A DNA stretch of 64,000 nucleotides, from assembly GCA_902798965.1 (NCBI GenBank), contig CADBYS010000007.1, positions 28,270 to 92,269 of the forward strand. The letters run 5' to 3'. The position numbers were made by a program, and so were the translations under genes. Shown piece by piece: positions 1 through 9,183 of this stretch. The notes beneath the pieces were generated by a model that did not search any database, was not told the DNA's origin, and saw only the letters and a list, made by a program, of their open reading frames with translations. Origin of the DNA: an uncultured Bacteroidales bacterium. Its GTDB lineage: Bacteria > Bacteroidota > Bacteroidia > Bacteroidales > Paludibacteraceae. Position 1 is the stretch's first letter, and every line of letters begins with the position of its first letter.

Positions 1-942
1 TCGACCGGTCATCCGGGTTATGGCGGTCTGGATATATTCAAAGCCGAACGCGACACTACTGCCATCGACAGTTTGTCGGGGATGGGTTGGCAGATATACA
101 ATATGGGTGCTCCGTTCAATACGAACGGCGATGATTTCGGAATAACGTTTGCCTCGGAGGGCGAGCAAGGTTTCTTCTCGTCGAACCGCGGGCAGAGGAA
201 AGGTATAGACCAGATATACAGTTTCATACTTCCTGAGATGGAGTTCATTGTAGAGGGAACGGTGATGGACAACAACAACGAACCGATAAGCGAGGCTGCT
301 ATTCGTCTGGTAGGAAATAACGGCACGAACACCCGTCTGCAAGTGCGCCGCGACGGCACGTACAAGATCAAACTGCAACGCGACGTGAAGTACGTGATGC
401 TTGGCACGGCACGAGGCTATCTGAATCAGAAACAGGAACTGAACACCTTGGGACTGAAGGACAGCAAGTCGTACAGTCAGGATTTTGTGCTATCGCCTAT
501 CAGCAAGCCTGTAACGATGGATAATATCTTCTACGAGTTCGGCAAGTGGGACTTGACTCCCGCTTCGGAGACCGGCTTGGCAGCACTTGTGAAGTTGCTC
601 AATGACAACCCGAACATCACCATCGAGCTGTCGGCACATACTGACTATGTGGGCAACGATGCAGCCAACAAAGAGTTGTCCGCCAAACGTGCGCAGAGCG
701 TTGTAACCTACCTGATCGAGCACGGCATAGAACGCGACAGGTTGACACCGGTGGGTTATGGCGAAGAGAAACCCGTAGTGGCGGATGCAGCACTCAATCA
801 GAAGTACCGGTTCATACCTGTGGATCAGGAACTGACAGAAGAGTTCATCACGGGATTGACAAGTGAGCAACAAGAGATCTGCAACCAGATCAACCGTCGT
901 ACGGAGTTCAAGGTATTACGCACAACGTATAAACTTTATTAG
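1..942 (+). CDS. OmpA-family outer membrane protein (PorE-like), 5' partial
   Basis: The frame is open from base 1, so the N-terminus lies outside the window. The visible part begins with beta-propeller-like sequence (GGLDIF near the edge and FFSSNRG), continues with a carboxypeptidase-regulatory-like segment (EGTVMDNNNEPISEAAIRL) and ends in an OmpA C-terminal peptidoglycan-binding domain (LSAHTDYVGND, LSAKRAQSVVTYL, VGYGEEKPV). This TPR/WD40/CRD/OmpA order matches PorE-type proteins of the type IX secretion system, which anchor that machine to peptidoglycan, but several OmpA-family proteins share it. The final TAG is the first three bases of the repeat word TAGACCG that fills the gap to thyA. 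Confidence 0.8.
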   Translation, partial: STGHPGYGGLDIFKAERDTTAIDSLSGMGWQIYNMGAPFNTNGDDFGITFASEGEQGFFSSNRGQRKGIDQIYSFILPEMEFIVEGTVMDNNNEPISEAAIRLVGNNGTNTRLQVRRDGTYKIKLQRDVKYVMLGTARGYLNQKQELNTLGLKDSKSYSQDFVLSPISKPVTMDNIFYEFGKWDLTPASETGLAALVKLLNDNPNITIELSAHTDYVGNDAANKELSAKRAQSVVTYLIEHGIERDRLTPVGYGEEKPVVADAALNQKYRFIPVDQELTEEFITGLTSEQQEICNQINRRTEFKVLRTTYKLY

Positions 943-984
943 ACCGCCTTCGGCTGAAAGACAAAAGACAAAAGACAAAAGACA
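941..984 (+). repeat. AGACCG hairpin word plus AAAGACA heptamers
   Basis: The whole gap between the OmpA gene and thyA is repeat. It starts with AGACCG, then the hairpin GCC-TTC-GGC, then GAAAG and tandem copies of the 7-mer AAAGACA running up to the thyA ATG. The first bases overlap the upstream stop codon. No ribosome binding site can be seen. Confidence 0.85.
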
Positions 985-1779
985 ATGAAACAATATTTGG
1001 ATTTATGCCGCAGGGTACTTGAGGAAGGAGTACAAAAGACTGATAGAACGGGTACGGGAACAATCAGCGTGTTCGGACATCAGATGCGATTCCATATGGC
1101 GGACGGTTTTCCGTTGCTAACCACCAAGAAACTGCACCTGAAATCAATCATCTACGAGTTGCTGTGGTTCTTGCAGGGCGATACCAACGTGAAGTATCTG
1201 CAAGAGCACGGCGTGCGTATATGGAACGAGTGGGCTGACGAGAACGGCGACTTAGGGCCGGTATATGGTCATCAGTGGCGCTCATGGCCTGACTACAAAG
1301 GCGGGACGATTGATCAGATAAGCAATCTGGTGGAGATGATCAAGAAGAGTCCGGATTCCCGTCGGCTGATCGTGAGCGCCTGGAACGTGGCGGAGGTGGA
1401 TACGATGGCTTTGCCGCCTTGTCACACCTTGTTTCAGTTCTATGTGGCAGACGGGAAGTTGTCGCTGCAACTCTATCAGCGGAGTGCGGATATCTTCCTG
1501 GGTGTGCCGTTCAACATCGCGTCATACGCGCTACTGCTGCAGATGATGGCTCAAGTTACGGGCTTGGAGTGCGGAGATTTTGTGCACACGTTCGGCGATG
1601 CGCATATATATATCAACCACCTGGAGCAAGTGAAACTGCAACTGACGCGCGAGCCGCGGCCGCTGCCTAAGATGCTGATCAATCCTGACGTGAAGTCGAT
1701 CTTTGACTTCCAATACGAAGATTTCACATTAACCGATTATAACCCGCATCCGCATATCGCGGGAGTAGTAGCCGTATGA
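985..1779 (+). CDS. thyA: Thymidylate synthase
   Basis: This cytosolic enzyme makes dTMP from dUMP using 5,10-methylene-tetrahydrofolate and leaves dihydrofolate. At 264 residues it is exactly the length of the classical ThyA. The N-terminal DRTGTGT motif (phosphate-binding loop), the catalytic cysteine in [11 protein letters not shown], the [13 protein letters not shown] segment and the C-terminal AGVVAV are all present. It overlaps folA by 4 nt (ATGA), the usual coupling because DHFR recycles the dihydrofolate that ThyA produces. The start codon follows a run of AAAGACA repeats rather than a Shine-Dalgarno sequence. Confidence 0.98.
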   Translation: MKQYLDLCRRVLEEGVQKTDRTGTGTISVFGHQMRFHMADGFPLLTTKKLHLKSIIYELLWFLQGDTNVKYLQEHGVRIWNEWADENGDLGPVYGHQWRSWPDYKGGTIDQISNLVEMIKKSPDSRRLIVSAWNVAEVDTMALPPCHTLFQFYVADGKLSLQLYQRSADIFLGVPFNIASYALLLQMMAQVTGLECGDFVHTFGDAHIYINHLEQVKLQLTREPRPLPKMLINPDVKSIFDFQYEDFTLTDYNPHPHIAGVVAV

Positions 1780-2264
1780 TATCCATTATAGTAGCTATAG
1801 CAGAGAATTACGCCATTGGTAAGAAGGGCGGATTGTTGTGTCACCTGCCGGCAGACCTGCAACATTTCAAGCAAGTGACGCAAGGACACACGGTAATTAT
1901 GGGGGAGCGCACGTACCTGTCGCTGCCCAAGCACCCGCTCCCTAACCGGAAGAACATCGTGATAAGCGACAACCCTGCTTTCAACGACGAGCAGGCTGTT
2001 GTAGTGCGTTCGATACCCGAGGCGATGGCGCACGTAGGCAAAGAGGAAGAGGCATTCATCATTGGCGGCGGAATGGTGTACAGGCAGTTCATGCCAATAG
2101 CCGACAAGCTGTATATCACGCATATTCACCATAGTTGGGAGGATGCCGATACCTTCTTCCCTGTGATTGAGCCTGACACATGGCAGCAAACAGCCGCTGA
2201 ACGGCACGAGGCTGACGAAAAGAATCCCTACCCCTACACGTACGCGGAATATTTAAGGAAGTGA
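1776..2264 (+). CDS. folA: Dihydrofolate reductase
   Basis: NADPH-dependent reduction of dihydrofolate to tetrahydrofolate. The 162-residue protein has the family N-terminus [15 protein letters not shown], the substrate helix with [10 protein letters not shown], the TVIMGERTY region, the [11 protein letters not shown] nucleotide-binding loop and a C-terminal [12 protein letters not shown]. The residue before HLPADL is Cys (LLCHLPADL), where most family members have Trp. Start and stop overlap ThyA and a repeat respectively: the TGA lies inside a GAAAGGT heptamer run. It is translationally coupled to thyA. Confidence 0.96.
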   Translation: MISIIVAIAENYAIGKKGGLLCHLPADLQHFKQVTQGHTVIMGERTYLSLPKHPLPNRKNIVISDNPAFNDEQAVVVRSIPEAMAHVGKEEEAFIIGGGMVYRQFMPIADKLYITHIHHSWEDADTFFPVIEPDTWQQTAAERHEADEKNPYPYTYAEYLRK

Positions 2265-2297
2265 AAGGTGAAAGGTGAAAGGTGAAAAGTGAAAGGA
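2260..2297 (+). repeat. AAAGGTG heptamer run
   Basis: About five near-perfect tandem copies of the 7-mer AAAGGTG/AAAAGTG immediately follow, and overlap, the folA stop codon. The same word, or its complement CACCTTT, recurs at 28732-28806 and 58931-58952. Confidence 0.85.
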
Positions 2298-2348
2298 AAT
2301 TTGGCACGGTTATTGCAACGAGGGGTGTAAACAGTAAATTGAAGCGTT

Positions 2349-3959
2349 ATGAAACAGATGAGATTATTTGTAACGATAGCAGCCATTATGATGGCTTGCG
2401 GTCTGTATGCTGCGCCATATACGGCACAGATAGAGCATGTTACGGTGTTTACGCAAGGCGCAGAGTTACAACAGAAAGTATCTATCCCTCTGCAAGCCGG
2501 CAACAATACCGTGGTGATAGAAGGCTTGTCGCCATATATCAACCAGAAGAGTTTGCAGATCGCCCTGAGCGGAGGTGTGATAGTACAACAATACGCATTT
2601 AGCAACGACTATCTGTCGGCAGACAAGCAGAGGATGAACACAGCCGCGTTGGAGGACAGCCTGAAACTGGCACAGGATGCGTTGGCGGATGCAGAGCGCC
2701 GAATAGCGACCATCGCGGAGATGCAGAAACTACTGCAAGCGGGTGTGAACAGTACGTTAACTGCCTCTACAGGAGTGACAACCGCGCTGATTGACAAGAA
2801 TCTGCAGTACTTCCGCACGAACTCCCTGGAGCTTGCCAAGCAGATGGATGCCACTCGTGGCGAGAAGACTGCGTTGGAGAAACGTATCAAGGCGCTGCAG
2901 AAACAGATACAGGAGAACGGCGGTTTGGCAGTAAACAAGGCAGGTATCGTGACACTGGAGGTTAACTCTCCCAAGAAACAGACAATAAGCGCGTTGCTGA
3001 CGTACTTCACGCCGCAAGCTTCGTGGTATGCGACCTACGATCTGAACATCAAAGATCTGAGTTCGCCTATTGCGCTGGTGATGAAAGCGCACGTAGCGCA
3101 ACACACGGGTATTGACTGGAAGGATGCTCATCTGACCTTATCCACCGGCAGTCCTTCGCGCACGAACGAGGCGCCGGAACTATATACCTGGTGGTTGGAA
3201 CAGCAGGTGATTCGCACGCGCGGTTATGCTGCAAAGAACGCTTTGTACGGCGTAGCAGCGATGGCTGTGGAAGCGGATGCAGCGCCTCAGGCCGAAGAGG
3301 TACTCTACGAAACAGCGGGTGTCGGCAACTATGTTTCCGCCAATGAGCAAGCGCTGGCTGTGGAGTACGCTATCAGCCTGCCCTACACCATCGCCGGCAA
3401 CTGCAAGGAGCAGATGATTGCGCTGCTTGACAAGCAGGTACAAGATGTGAACTATGCGTACTATACCGCACCGTGCAAGGACGAAAGCGCCTATCTTGTG
3501 GCGTACATCAACAACTGGAGCGCGCTGAGTCTGCCCGACGGCACAGCGAACATCACCTACAACGGCACGTACTACGGCGAGAGCCGGTTGGCAGCGAACG
3601 ATGAGTCGGCAAAGGTGCGACTGACCTTGGGCGATGACAAGCAAGTGAAGATCAAACGCGAGAAAACCGCCTACAACACCAAGACAAGCGGTAATAATAA
3701 AATAGTAACGTACGCGTACACGACGCACGTGCGTAATGATAAGAAGGAAGCTATCACGCTGACCCTGACCGACCAATATCCCGTAAGCAGCGCCAAAGAA
3801 ATACAGGTGAGCGTGAGCGACAAGAACACGCAGCCGACCACGGAGAACAAGCAGACAGGCATCGTGACCTACGAACTGACGCTGGCACCCGGAGAAAGCA
3901 GAGATATAGTGCTCGGCTACACGGTTAAGTATCCGAAAGATTGGAGAATCAATTTGTAA
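2349..3959 (+). CDS. MuiA-like DUF4139/DUF4140 protein
   Basis: This is a predicted periplasmic or surface protein of 536 residues. It starts with a clear signal peptide (hydrophobic residues 5-21, then Ala-rich LYAAPYTA). A DUF4140-like N-terminal domain (VTVFTQGAELQQ, IEGLSPYI) is followed by a coiled-coil segment at about residues 95-190 and a DUF4139 C-terminal domain (ASWYATYDL, LTLSTGSP, LPYTIAGN). The family is named after mucoidy inhibitor A, but its biochemical role is unknown. The gene stands alone between folA and an outer-membrane protein. The stop codon again abuts an AGACCG repeat. Confidence 0.88.
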   Translation: MKQMRLFVTIAAIMMACGLYAAPYTAQIEHVTVFTQGAELQQKVSIPLQAGNNTVVIEGLSPYINQKSLQIALSGGVIVQQYAFSNDYLSADKQRMNTAALEDSLKLAQDALADAERRIATIAEMQKLLQAGVNSTLTASTGVTTALIDKNLQYFRTNSLELAKQMDATRGEKTALEKRIKALQKQIQENGGLAVNKAGIVTLEVNSPKKQTISALLTYFTPQASWYATYDLNIKDLSSPIALVMKAHVAQHTGIDWKDAHLTLSTGSPSRTNEAPELYTWWLEQQVIRTRGYAAKNALYGVAAMAVEADAAPQAEEVLYETAGVGNYVSANEQALAVEYAISLPYTIAGNCKEQMIALLDKQVQDVNYAYYTAPCKDESAYLVAYINNWSALSLPDGTANITYNGTYYGESRLAANDESAKVRLTLGDDKQVKIKREKTAYNTKTSGNNKIVTYAYTTHVRNDKKEAITLTLTDQYPVSSAKEIQVSVSDKNTQPTTENKQTGIVTYELTLAPGESRDIVLGYTVKYPKDWRINL

Positions 3960-3998
3960 GACCGCTGCGCTCAAAGATAAAAGACAAAAGACAAAAGA
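3958..3998 (+). repeat. AGACCG word plus AAAGACA heptamers
   Basis: Begins on the last base of the stop codon of the preceding gene (TAAGACCG) and continues with GCTGCGCTC and four AAAGACA-type heptamers (AAAGATA, then AAAGACA copies). It is the same composite as at 941-984. Confidence 0.8.
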
Positions 3999-4061
3999 TT
4001 ATTTGGTATTGACTTTGAGCGAGAGAAATGAACGTTATTCAACTAAATACACATCACTACT

Positions 4062-7001
4062 ATGAAACGAACGATTTTGTTAGCAATCCTGCTGAGTAGC
4101 ACGTTAGGGCTATTCGCGCAGCAGACCGGCAGCATACAAGGCACGGTGGTTGACAGTCACTCCGGACAGATTCTGGAGATGGTGGCTGCGCAGTTGTTTG
4201 TGTACTCGGGTAGCGACTCGACGATGGTAGGAGGCGCACAGACCGATCAAGAAGGTTACTTCTACTTCATGAAGATCAAGCCCGGCAAGTACAAGATCGT
4301 TCTTTCATCCTTAGGATATCACACCCGTATCATCCCCGTAGAACTGACACCCGAACAGCTGTTTGTGGAGTTAGGCAAACTGCCGCTAACCGAAGATGTG
4401 CAGACGCTGCAAGAGGTGAACGTGAAAGGCAAAGCGGCAGAGATGACCGTGAAAGGCGATACGATTGAGTACAACACCTCGGCATACAAGATGGAAGAGA
4501 CGGCTGTGGTGGAAGACTTGCTCAAAAAGATGTCGGGTGTGACGGTGGACAAGGAAGGTAATGTGACGGTTAACGGCGAGAATATAAAAGCCGTGCGCGT
4601 GGACGGAAAGAAGTTCTTCGGCGACGATGTGCAGACTGCCACCAAGAATATTCCCGCCGACATGATTGAGAAGATTCAAGTGCTTGACGAGAAGAGCGAG
4701 ACCTCGAAGATGACAGGTTTTGAGGATGACGAAACATCGCGTGTGATCAACCTGACGCTCAAGAAAGACAAGAAACAGGGAATGTTCGGCAACTTCAACG
4801 GCGGCTTGGGCGCCGACCTGGTGACGGACGACGGCAAGTGGTTCAACTACGGTAATCCCGCGTTCGGTTCAACCCCGTGGCAACTGACCAAACACTTCTT
4901 CGAGAACGACTTCCGCTATTCTGCCGGAGCGTTCATGAACATCATGGCGGGGAACAGTCAAACGACCGTCATCGGCAACGCCAATAATACGAACGAGATC
5001 AGGATGGGTCGTGGTCGTGGTGGCTGGGGCAGCCAGAATCAAGGTATAACCTGGGCAGAGAACATAGGCGTGAATACGAGCATCGACGTGAGCGCCAACG
5101 TGCCCGGGCTGCTGCTTGGCGGCGACGGACAGTTTGCGCACGCATCCAACAACACGCGCGCCGACTCCCACAAGGAGAGCTACTCGAGCGGCAACACCTA
5201 TCTGCAGAAGGATAATTCCAATTCGCTGTCGAACACGTGGGATGCGAATGTGCGTCTGGAGATGGAGTATGAAGTGGACTCGATGAACAAGGTGCTTGTG
5301 CAGCCGCAATTCAGTTATGCCAACACGCGTTCGGATGCGACGAACACCTACAGCAATGCGCAATTCGGCGAAGGCACGGACACGACGCTCATCAGCGACG
5401 GCAAGCAGACAAAGAACAGCCTCAGTGAGGATATCAGCGGCAAGATTCAGGTGATATACACCTACTCTTTCCTCAAGCCCGGAAGAAAACTAACGCTGAC
5501 GGGTAATGCGAACGTGAGCAATACGAAGGGTCACACCGACACCTACGCTTATGACAACCTCGGCGACAGTATACTCGTCAATCAATATACGAACAGCGGC
5601 AACACGGCTGTGGGCTATAGCCTGCGTGCCTCATATATCGAGCCGCTGAAGAGCAAGGAGCACTTGTTGGAGGTGGCTGTTCTTGCCAGCGGCAACAACC
5701 GCCGTTCGCACAAGGATCAGTACGACATAGGCGCGATAGATACGACCTATAACAACGAGTACAGCAATAACCTCAAGAACGATTTCTACACCGAGCAACT
5801 GGAGGTTAACTACCAGTGGAAACATGAGAAGTTCAACCTGACGGCTGGTATGAAAGGCCTGATGTCACAGACTCACTCGCGGACGTCGTACGGCGGTGTG
5901 CTGGTTCGCGATACGCTGCGTAACGTGTTCAACTTCGCGCCGAACATCAATTTCCGCTACAAGTTCGGCAAGAAAGAGTTTGCGCGTATCCGCTACAACG
6001 GCACGACGCAACAACCGACAATCACGCAAATGGAGCCTGTTCGCAACAACTCCGACGCGATGCACGAGACGGTCGGTAACTTAGGGCTTAACCCTGCATT
6101 CAAGCACAGCCTGCACATGATGTACTCGAAGTTCGACCAGGAGAAGTTCTGGAGCCTGATGACCGGATTGCACGGCAATGTGACGAAGGATGCGCTGGTG
6201 GGTAACTCGCTGTACGACGAGACCGGAAAGCAGTACCAACAGACGGTGAACGCTCAGGATGCGCCGTTTGACGTGCGGGCAGACCTGATGTTCAATACGC
6301 CGTTTGCGAACAAAATGATGCAGTTCAACACCCGTACAGTGGTCAGCTACAACCAGCGTGTGGGATATATATCCTACGGCTATACGGCTGCTCAGATAGC
6401 CAAGATGATTGAGACGAACAGCCTTGCGCTGGGTGATCGCTCGGTAACCGGCAACGTGCAGGTAGGCGAAACGATGACACTGCGTTTCACGCACGAGGTG
6501 GTAGATTTGGGTGTGACCGGCTCTGTCAACTACAGCTATACGCAAAACAACCTAAGTACCAAGGCGCAGAGCAACGTGCTGAACTGGACGGTGACCGGTG
6601 ATGTGAAGTTCAACCTGCCCAAGCAATGGACGATCAGCGCGGATTGCGGATACACCGCTCGCTACGGCTACGGCTTTGACGACCCCGACGAGATTCTGCT
6701 CAATGCTGCGATTGCCAAGAGTTGGTCGAACGCTACGCTCAGCCTAAAACTGTATGACCTGCTTAACCAGAAAAAGAACATCGTACAGGTTGTTGGCGAG
6801 AACTACGTGCAGTACAAGGAGTACAACACCTTGCCCACGTACGCCATGCTCACGTTCACATACAAGCTGAACAAGATGGGCAAGCTGAAAGCCAAAGGCT
6901 TCGCGGGACATATGCAAGAGATGATGGAGAGCGGTCAGCAACCCGGTCAACCCGGCAGAGGCGGACAACCACCCATGGGGCCTCCACCTGAGAGACGATA
7001 A
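4062..7001 (+). CDS. Outer membrane beta-barrel family protein
   Basis: A 979-residue TonB-receptor-like outer membrane protein. A signal peptide (cut near LGLFAQ) is followed by a carboxypeptidase-regulatory-like beta-sandwich (GSIQGTVVDSHSGQ, about residues 24-110), a plug-like domain (GVTVDKEGNVTVNG, VRVDGKKFFGDD) and a long beta-barrel domain of the OMP_b-brl_3 type. The tail is rich in Gly, Pro and Gln (QPGQPGRGGQPP). Proteins with this order resemble SusC receptors, but a typical C-terminal barrel signature is not obvious, and the substrate cannot be told. lgt follows 14 nt after the stop. Confidence 0.88.
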   Translation: MKRTILLAILLSSTLGLFAQQTGSIQGTVVDSHSGQILEMVAAQLFVYSGSDSTMVGGAQTDQEGYFYFMKIKPGKYKIVLSSLGYHTRIIPVELTPEQLFVELGKLPLTEDVQTLQEVNVKGKAAEMTVKGDTIEYNTSAYKMEETAVVEDLLKKMSGVTVDKEGNVTVNGENIKAVRVDGKKFFGDDVQTATKNIPADMIEKIQVLDEKSETSKMTGFEDDETSRVINLTLKKDKKQGMFGNFNGGLGADLVTDDGKWFNYGNPAFGSTPWQLTKHFFENDFRYSAGAFMNIMAGNSQTTVIGNANNTNEIRMGRGRGGWGSQNQGITWAENIGVNTSIDVSANVPGLLLGGDGQFAHASNNTRADSHKESYSSGNTYLQKDNSNSLSNTWDANVRLEMEYEVDSMNKVLVQPQFSYANTRSDATNTYSNAQFGEGTDTTLISDGKQTKNSLSEDISGKIQVIYTYSFLKPGRKLTLTGNANVSNTKGHTDTYAYDNLGDSILVNQYTNSGNTAVGYSLRASYIEPLKSKEHLLEVAVLASGNNRRSHKDQYDIGAIDTTYNNEYSNNLKNDFYTEQLEVNYQWKHEKFNLTAGMKGLMSQTHSRTSYGGVLVRDTLRNVFNFAPNINFRYKFGKKEFARIRYNGTTQQPTITQMEPVRNNSDAMHETVGNLGLNPAFKHSLHMMYSKFDQEKFWSLMTGLHGNVTKDALVGNSLYDETGKQYQQTVNAQDAPFDVRADLMFNTPFANKMMQFNTRTVVSYNQRVGYISYGYTAAQIAKMIETNSLALGDRSVTGNVQVGETMTLRFTHEVVDLGVTGSVNYSYTQNNLSTKAQSNVLNWTVTGDVKFNLPKQWTISADCGYTARYGYGFDDPDEILLNAAIAKSWSNATLSLKLYDLLNQKKNIVQVVGENYVQYKEYNTLPTYAMLTFTYKLNKMGKLKAKGFAGHMQEMMESGQQPGQPGRGGQPPMGPPPERR

Positions 7002-7015
7002 ACATTTAACAAACA

Positions 7016-7984
7016 ATGCATAATTTACTATATATAACTTGGAACGTTGATCCTGTGCTGCTGCATTTGGGCAGTCTGGAGATACGGTGGTATGGTTTGC
7101 TTTGGGCGATTGGATTGTACTTGTGCTACCTGATACAAATCAAGTTGTACAAGCACGAGAACTGCCCCGACGAATGGGCAGACAAGATCTTCCTATGGAT
7201 GGCACTGGGAGTGATCATAGGCGCACGTATCGGTCACTGCTGGTTCTACGAATGGCACGACGTGACCATCCCCTGGATGGCTAACTACTGCAAGGCGATG
7301 AACATCAGCACCGAACCTGTGCAGATCTTCGGTTGGACGATCAAGTACCGCAATCCGTACATAGAGCACCCGTTCTATCTATTGAAGATCTGGGAAGGCG
7401 GCTTGTCGTCGCACGGCGGAGCGATAGGTCTGTTCATAGCCGCGTGGCTGCTGAACAAGAAGCACTTCTCGAAAGTGCCTAAGTTCCACACCTCGATGAT
7501 CTGGATTCTTGACAGGTTGTGTATCGGCGTGGGTGTAACGGCTACGCTTATCCGTTTGGGGAACCTGATGAACAGCGAGATTTACGGCGGTCCGACCGAT
7601 CTGCCATGGGGATTCATCTTCGTACGTGACGGTCAGACTGTTCCCTGCCACCCTACGCAGATCTACGAGATGCTCTACTGCATCGTGGCGCTGATTGTCA
7701 CGAAATGTATGTACCGCTACGGCAAAGCATATCGGCGCGAAGGACTGCTGCTCGGCACGTTCCTACTCATCGTGTTCGTCACGCGATTCCTGTTGGAGTT
7801 CATCAAGAACGATCAAGAGCTTTTTGAGGCGGGACATCTGCTGAATATGGGGCAGATACTGAGTATTCCGTTCATTGCCATTGCTGCATGGCTCGTGGTA
7901 CGAGCCTATAAGCGGCCGATGAATCCTGACACAGCTGAGGAGAAGTCAGAAATCAGAAGTCAGAAGTCAGAGAAGAGAAAGTGA
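7016..7984 (+). CDS. lgt: Prolipoprotein diacylglyceryl transferase
   Basis: An inner-membrane enzyme that attaches diacylglycerol to the lipobox cysteine of prelipoproteins. It has several membrane helices, the N-terminal SLEIRWYGLLWAIGLYLCY segment, the signature HGGAIGLFIAAW and the arginine/glutamate-containing RLGNLMNSEIYG. The last 14 residues (EKSEIRSQKSEKRK) are encoded by a run of AGAAGTC heptamers, so the tail appears repeat-derived and lies beyond the last membrane helix. The TGA overlaps the GTG start of the next gene. Confidence 0.96.
   Translation: MHNLLYITWNVDPVLLHLGSLEIRWYGLLWAIGLYLCYLIQIKLYKHENCPDEWADKIFLWMALGVIIGARIGHCWFYEWHDVTIPWMANYCKAMNISTEPVQIFGWTIKYRNPYIEHPFYLLKIWEGGLSSHGGAIGLFIAAWLLNKKHFSKVPKFHTSMIWILDRLCIGVGVTATLIRLGNLMNSEIYGGPTDLPWGFIFVRDGQTVPCHPTQIYEMLYCIVALIVTKCMYRYGKAYRREGLLLGTFLLIVFVTRFLLEFIKNDQELFEAGHLLNMGQILSIPFIAIAAWLVVRAYKRPMNPDTAEEKSEIRSQKSEKRK
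7941..7980 (+). repeat. AGAAGTC heptamers encoding the Lgt tail
   Basis: Tandem near-copies of AGAAGTC inside the last codons of lgt, translated as the Ser/Glu/Lys-rich tail. They lie outside the conserved catalytic core. Confidence 0.75.
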
Positions 7985-9183
7985 TCAAGCGATATATATA
8001 TTGTTTGGCTTTGTGCTGTCTGGCACTTGGCGTTTGGGCTGATGATACCATAGTTGTGGTTCATCAGTATGCCGACACGCTCAAGTTGCAAGACGCGCAA
8101 CAGACCGTGGATATAAGCGATGCTTTTCTGCTTGACCTCGTGGCTCAACAGAGTCGCGAGTTGGCGGATTCGGCGGATATAGAGCGAATGATAGCCCTGC
8201 ACGAACAGCTGCGGCGCGACTCACTGATTCGTGATTCGCTGCGCATCGATTCCATCCGCATGGAGACGCAACGGCTGGTACAAGAGTACAATACGCACGT
8301 CGAGATTCAGGATATACGCATCGAGAAACATATCTTCCGCGACGAGGAACAGGACAGGGAAGATATCCTCCGCGCCATCCGTCAGCAGTACTCGCCGTGG
8401 ATCAAGGAGGCACGAACCATGGTGCAGTTCACGCAGAACTATATATCCCCGAACTGGTACAAAGGCGGTAACTCCAGTCTGGCCATGCTCGCCTTGCTCA
8501 AGGGTAATATCACGTACAAGAAAGAGAAATTCGTTTGGGAGAACACCGGCGAGTGGCGCATGGGTCTGTCCACAACCGGCAAAACAGACTCTGTACACAA
8601 GGTGAACGTCACCGACGACTTGTTCAAAATCTACTCGAAGGCGGGCTATCAGGTGTACAAAGACAAGCTGCTCGTATCCGCCTCCACCGAGTTGCAAACG
8701 ACGTTCCTACCCTCGTTCAAGGCCAACAGCACGCAACTCAAGTCGGGTTTCATGACACCGATCCGCTTTAATCTTGGTATCGGTGTGGATTACAAACCCA
8801 TAGAATGGGTGACGGTGAACTTCTCGCCGGCAACCTACAAACTGGTACATGCCGCCATCAGCGACAGCAACCGCGTGGATGTCACATCGTTCGGTATCGA
8901 CAAAGGGCAGAACACACTGTCCGAGTTCGGTAGTTCGCTCCGAATCGAGGCCAAGTACAAGCCGCTGCGAGAAATTGAGCTATATACCCTGCTCTACTTA
9001 TATACCAACTACCGGCAAGTGGAGTTCGACTGGCAGATTGATGTTGATTTTATTATCAACCGCTTCCTGTCCACGCACCTCACACTCCATCCGCGCTTCG
9101 ACTCCACGGTCAAGAGCAGCGAACCGCAACACCTGCAATTCAAGGAGCTACTATCCATCGGATTTAACCACTACTTCAGATGA
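7981..9183 (+). CDS. DUF3078 outer-membrane-like protein
   Basis: A 400-residue exported protein with a GTG start that overlaps the lgt stop (GTGA). The signal peptide covers the first 20 residues (YCLALCCLALGVWA). A charged helical region at about 45-125 precedes the DUF3078 beta-barrel domain (FTQNYISPNWYKGGNSSLAML, LTLHPRFDST). Members are predicted outer membrane barrels of unknown role. The gene is coupled to the next one by an ATGA overlap. A second DUF3078 gene lies at 49295-50485. Confidence 0.85.
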   Translation: MIKRYIYCLALCCLALGVWADDTIVVVHQYADTLKLQDAQQTVDISDAFLLDLVAQQSRELADSADIERMIALHEQLRRDSLIRDSLRIDSIRMETQRLVQEYNTHVEIQDIRIEKHIFRDEEQDREDILRAIRQQYSPWIKEARTMVQFTQNYISPNWYKGGNSSLAMLALLKGNITYKKEKFVWENTGEWRMGLSTTGKTDSVHKVNVTDDLFKIYSKAGYQVYKDKLLVSASTELQTTFLPSFKANSTQLKSGFMTPIRFNLGIGVDYKPIEWVTVNFSPATYKLVHAAISDSNRVDVTSFGIDKGQNTLSEFGSSLRIEAKYKPLREIELYTLLYLYTNYRQVEFDWQIDVDFIINRFLSTHLTLHPRFDSTVKSSEPQHLQFKELLSIGFNHYFR

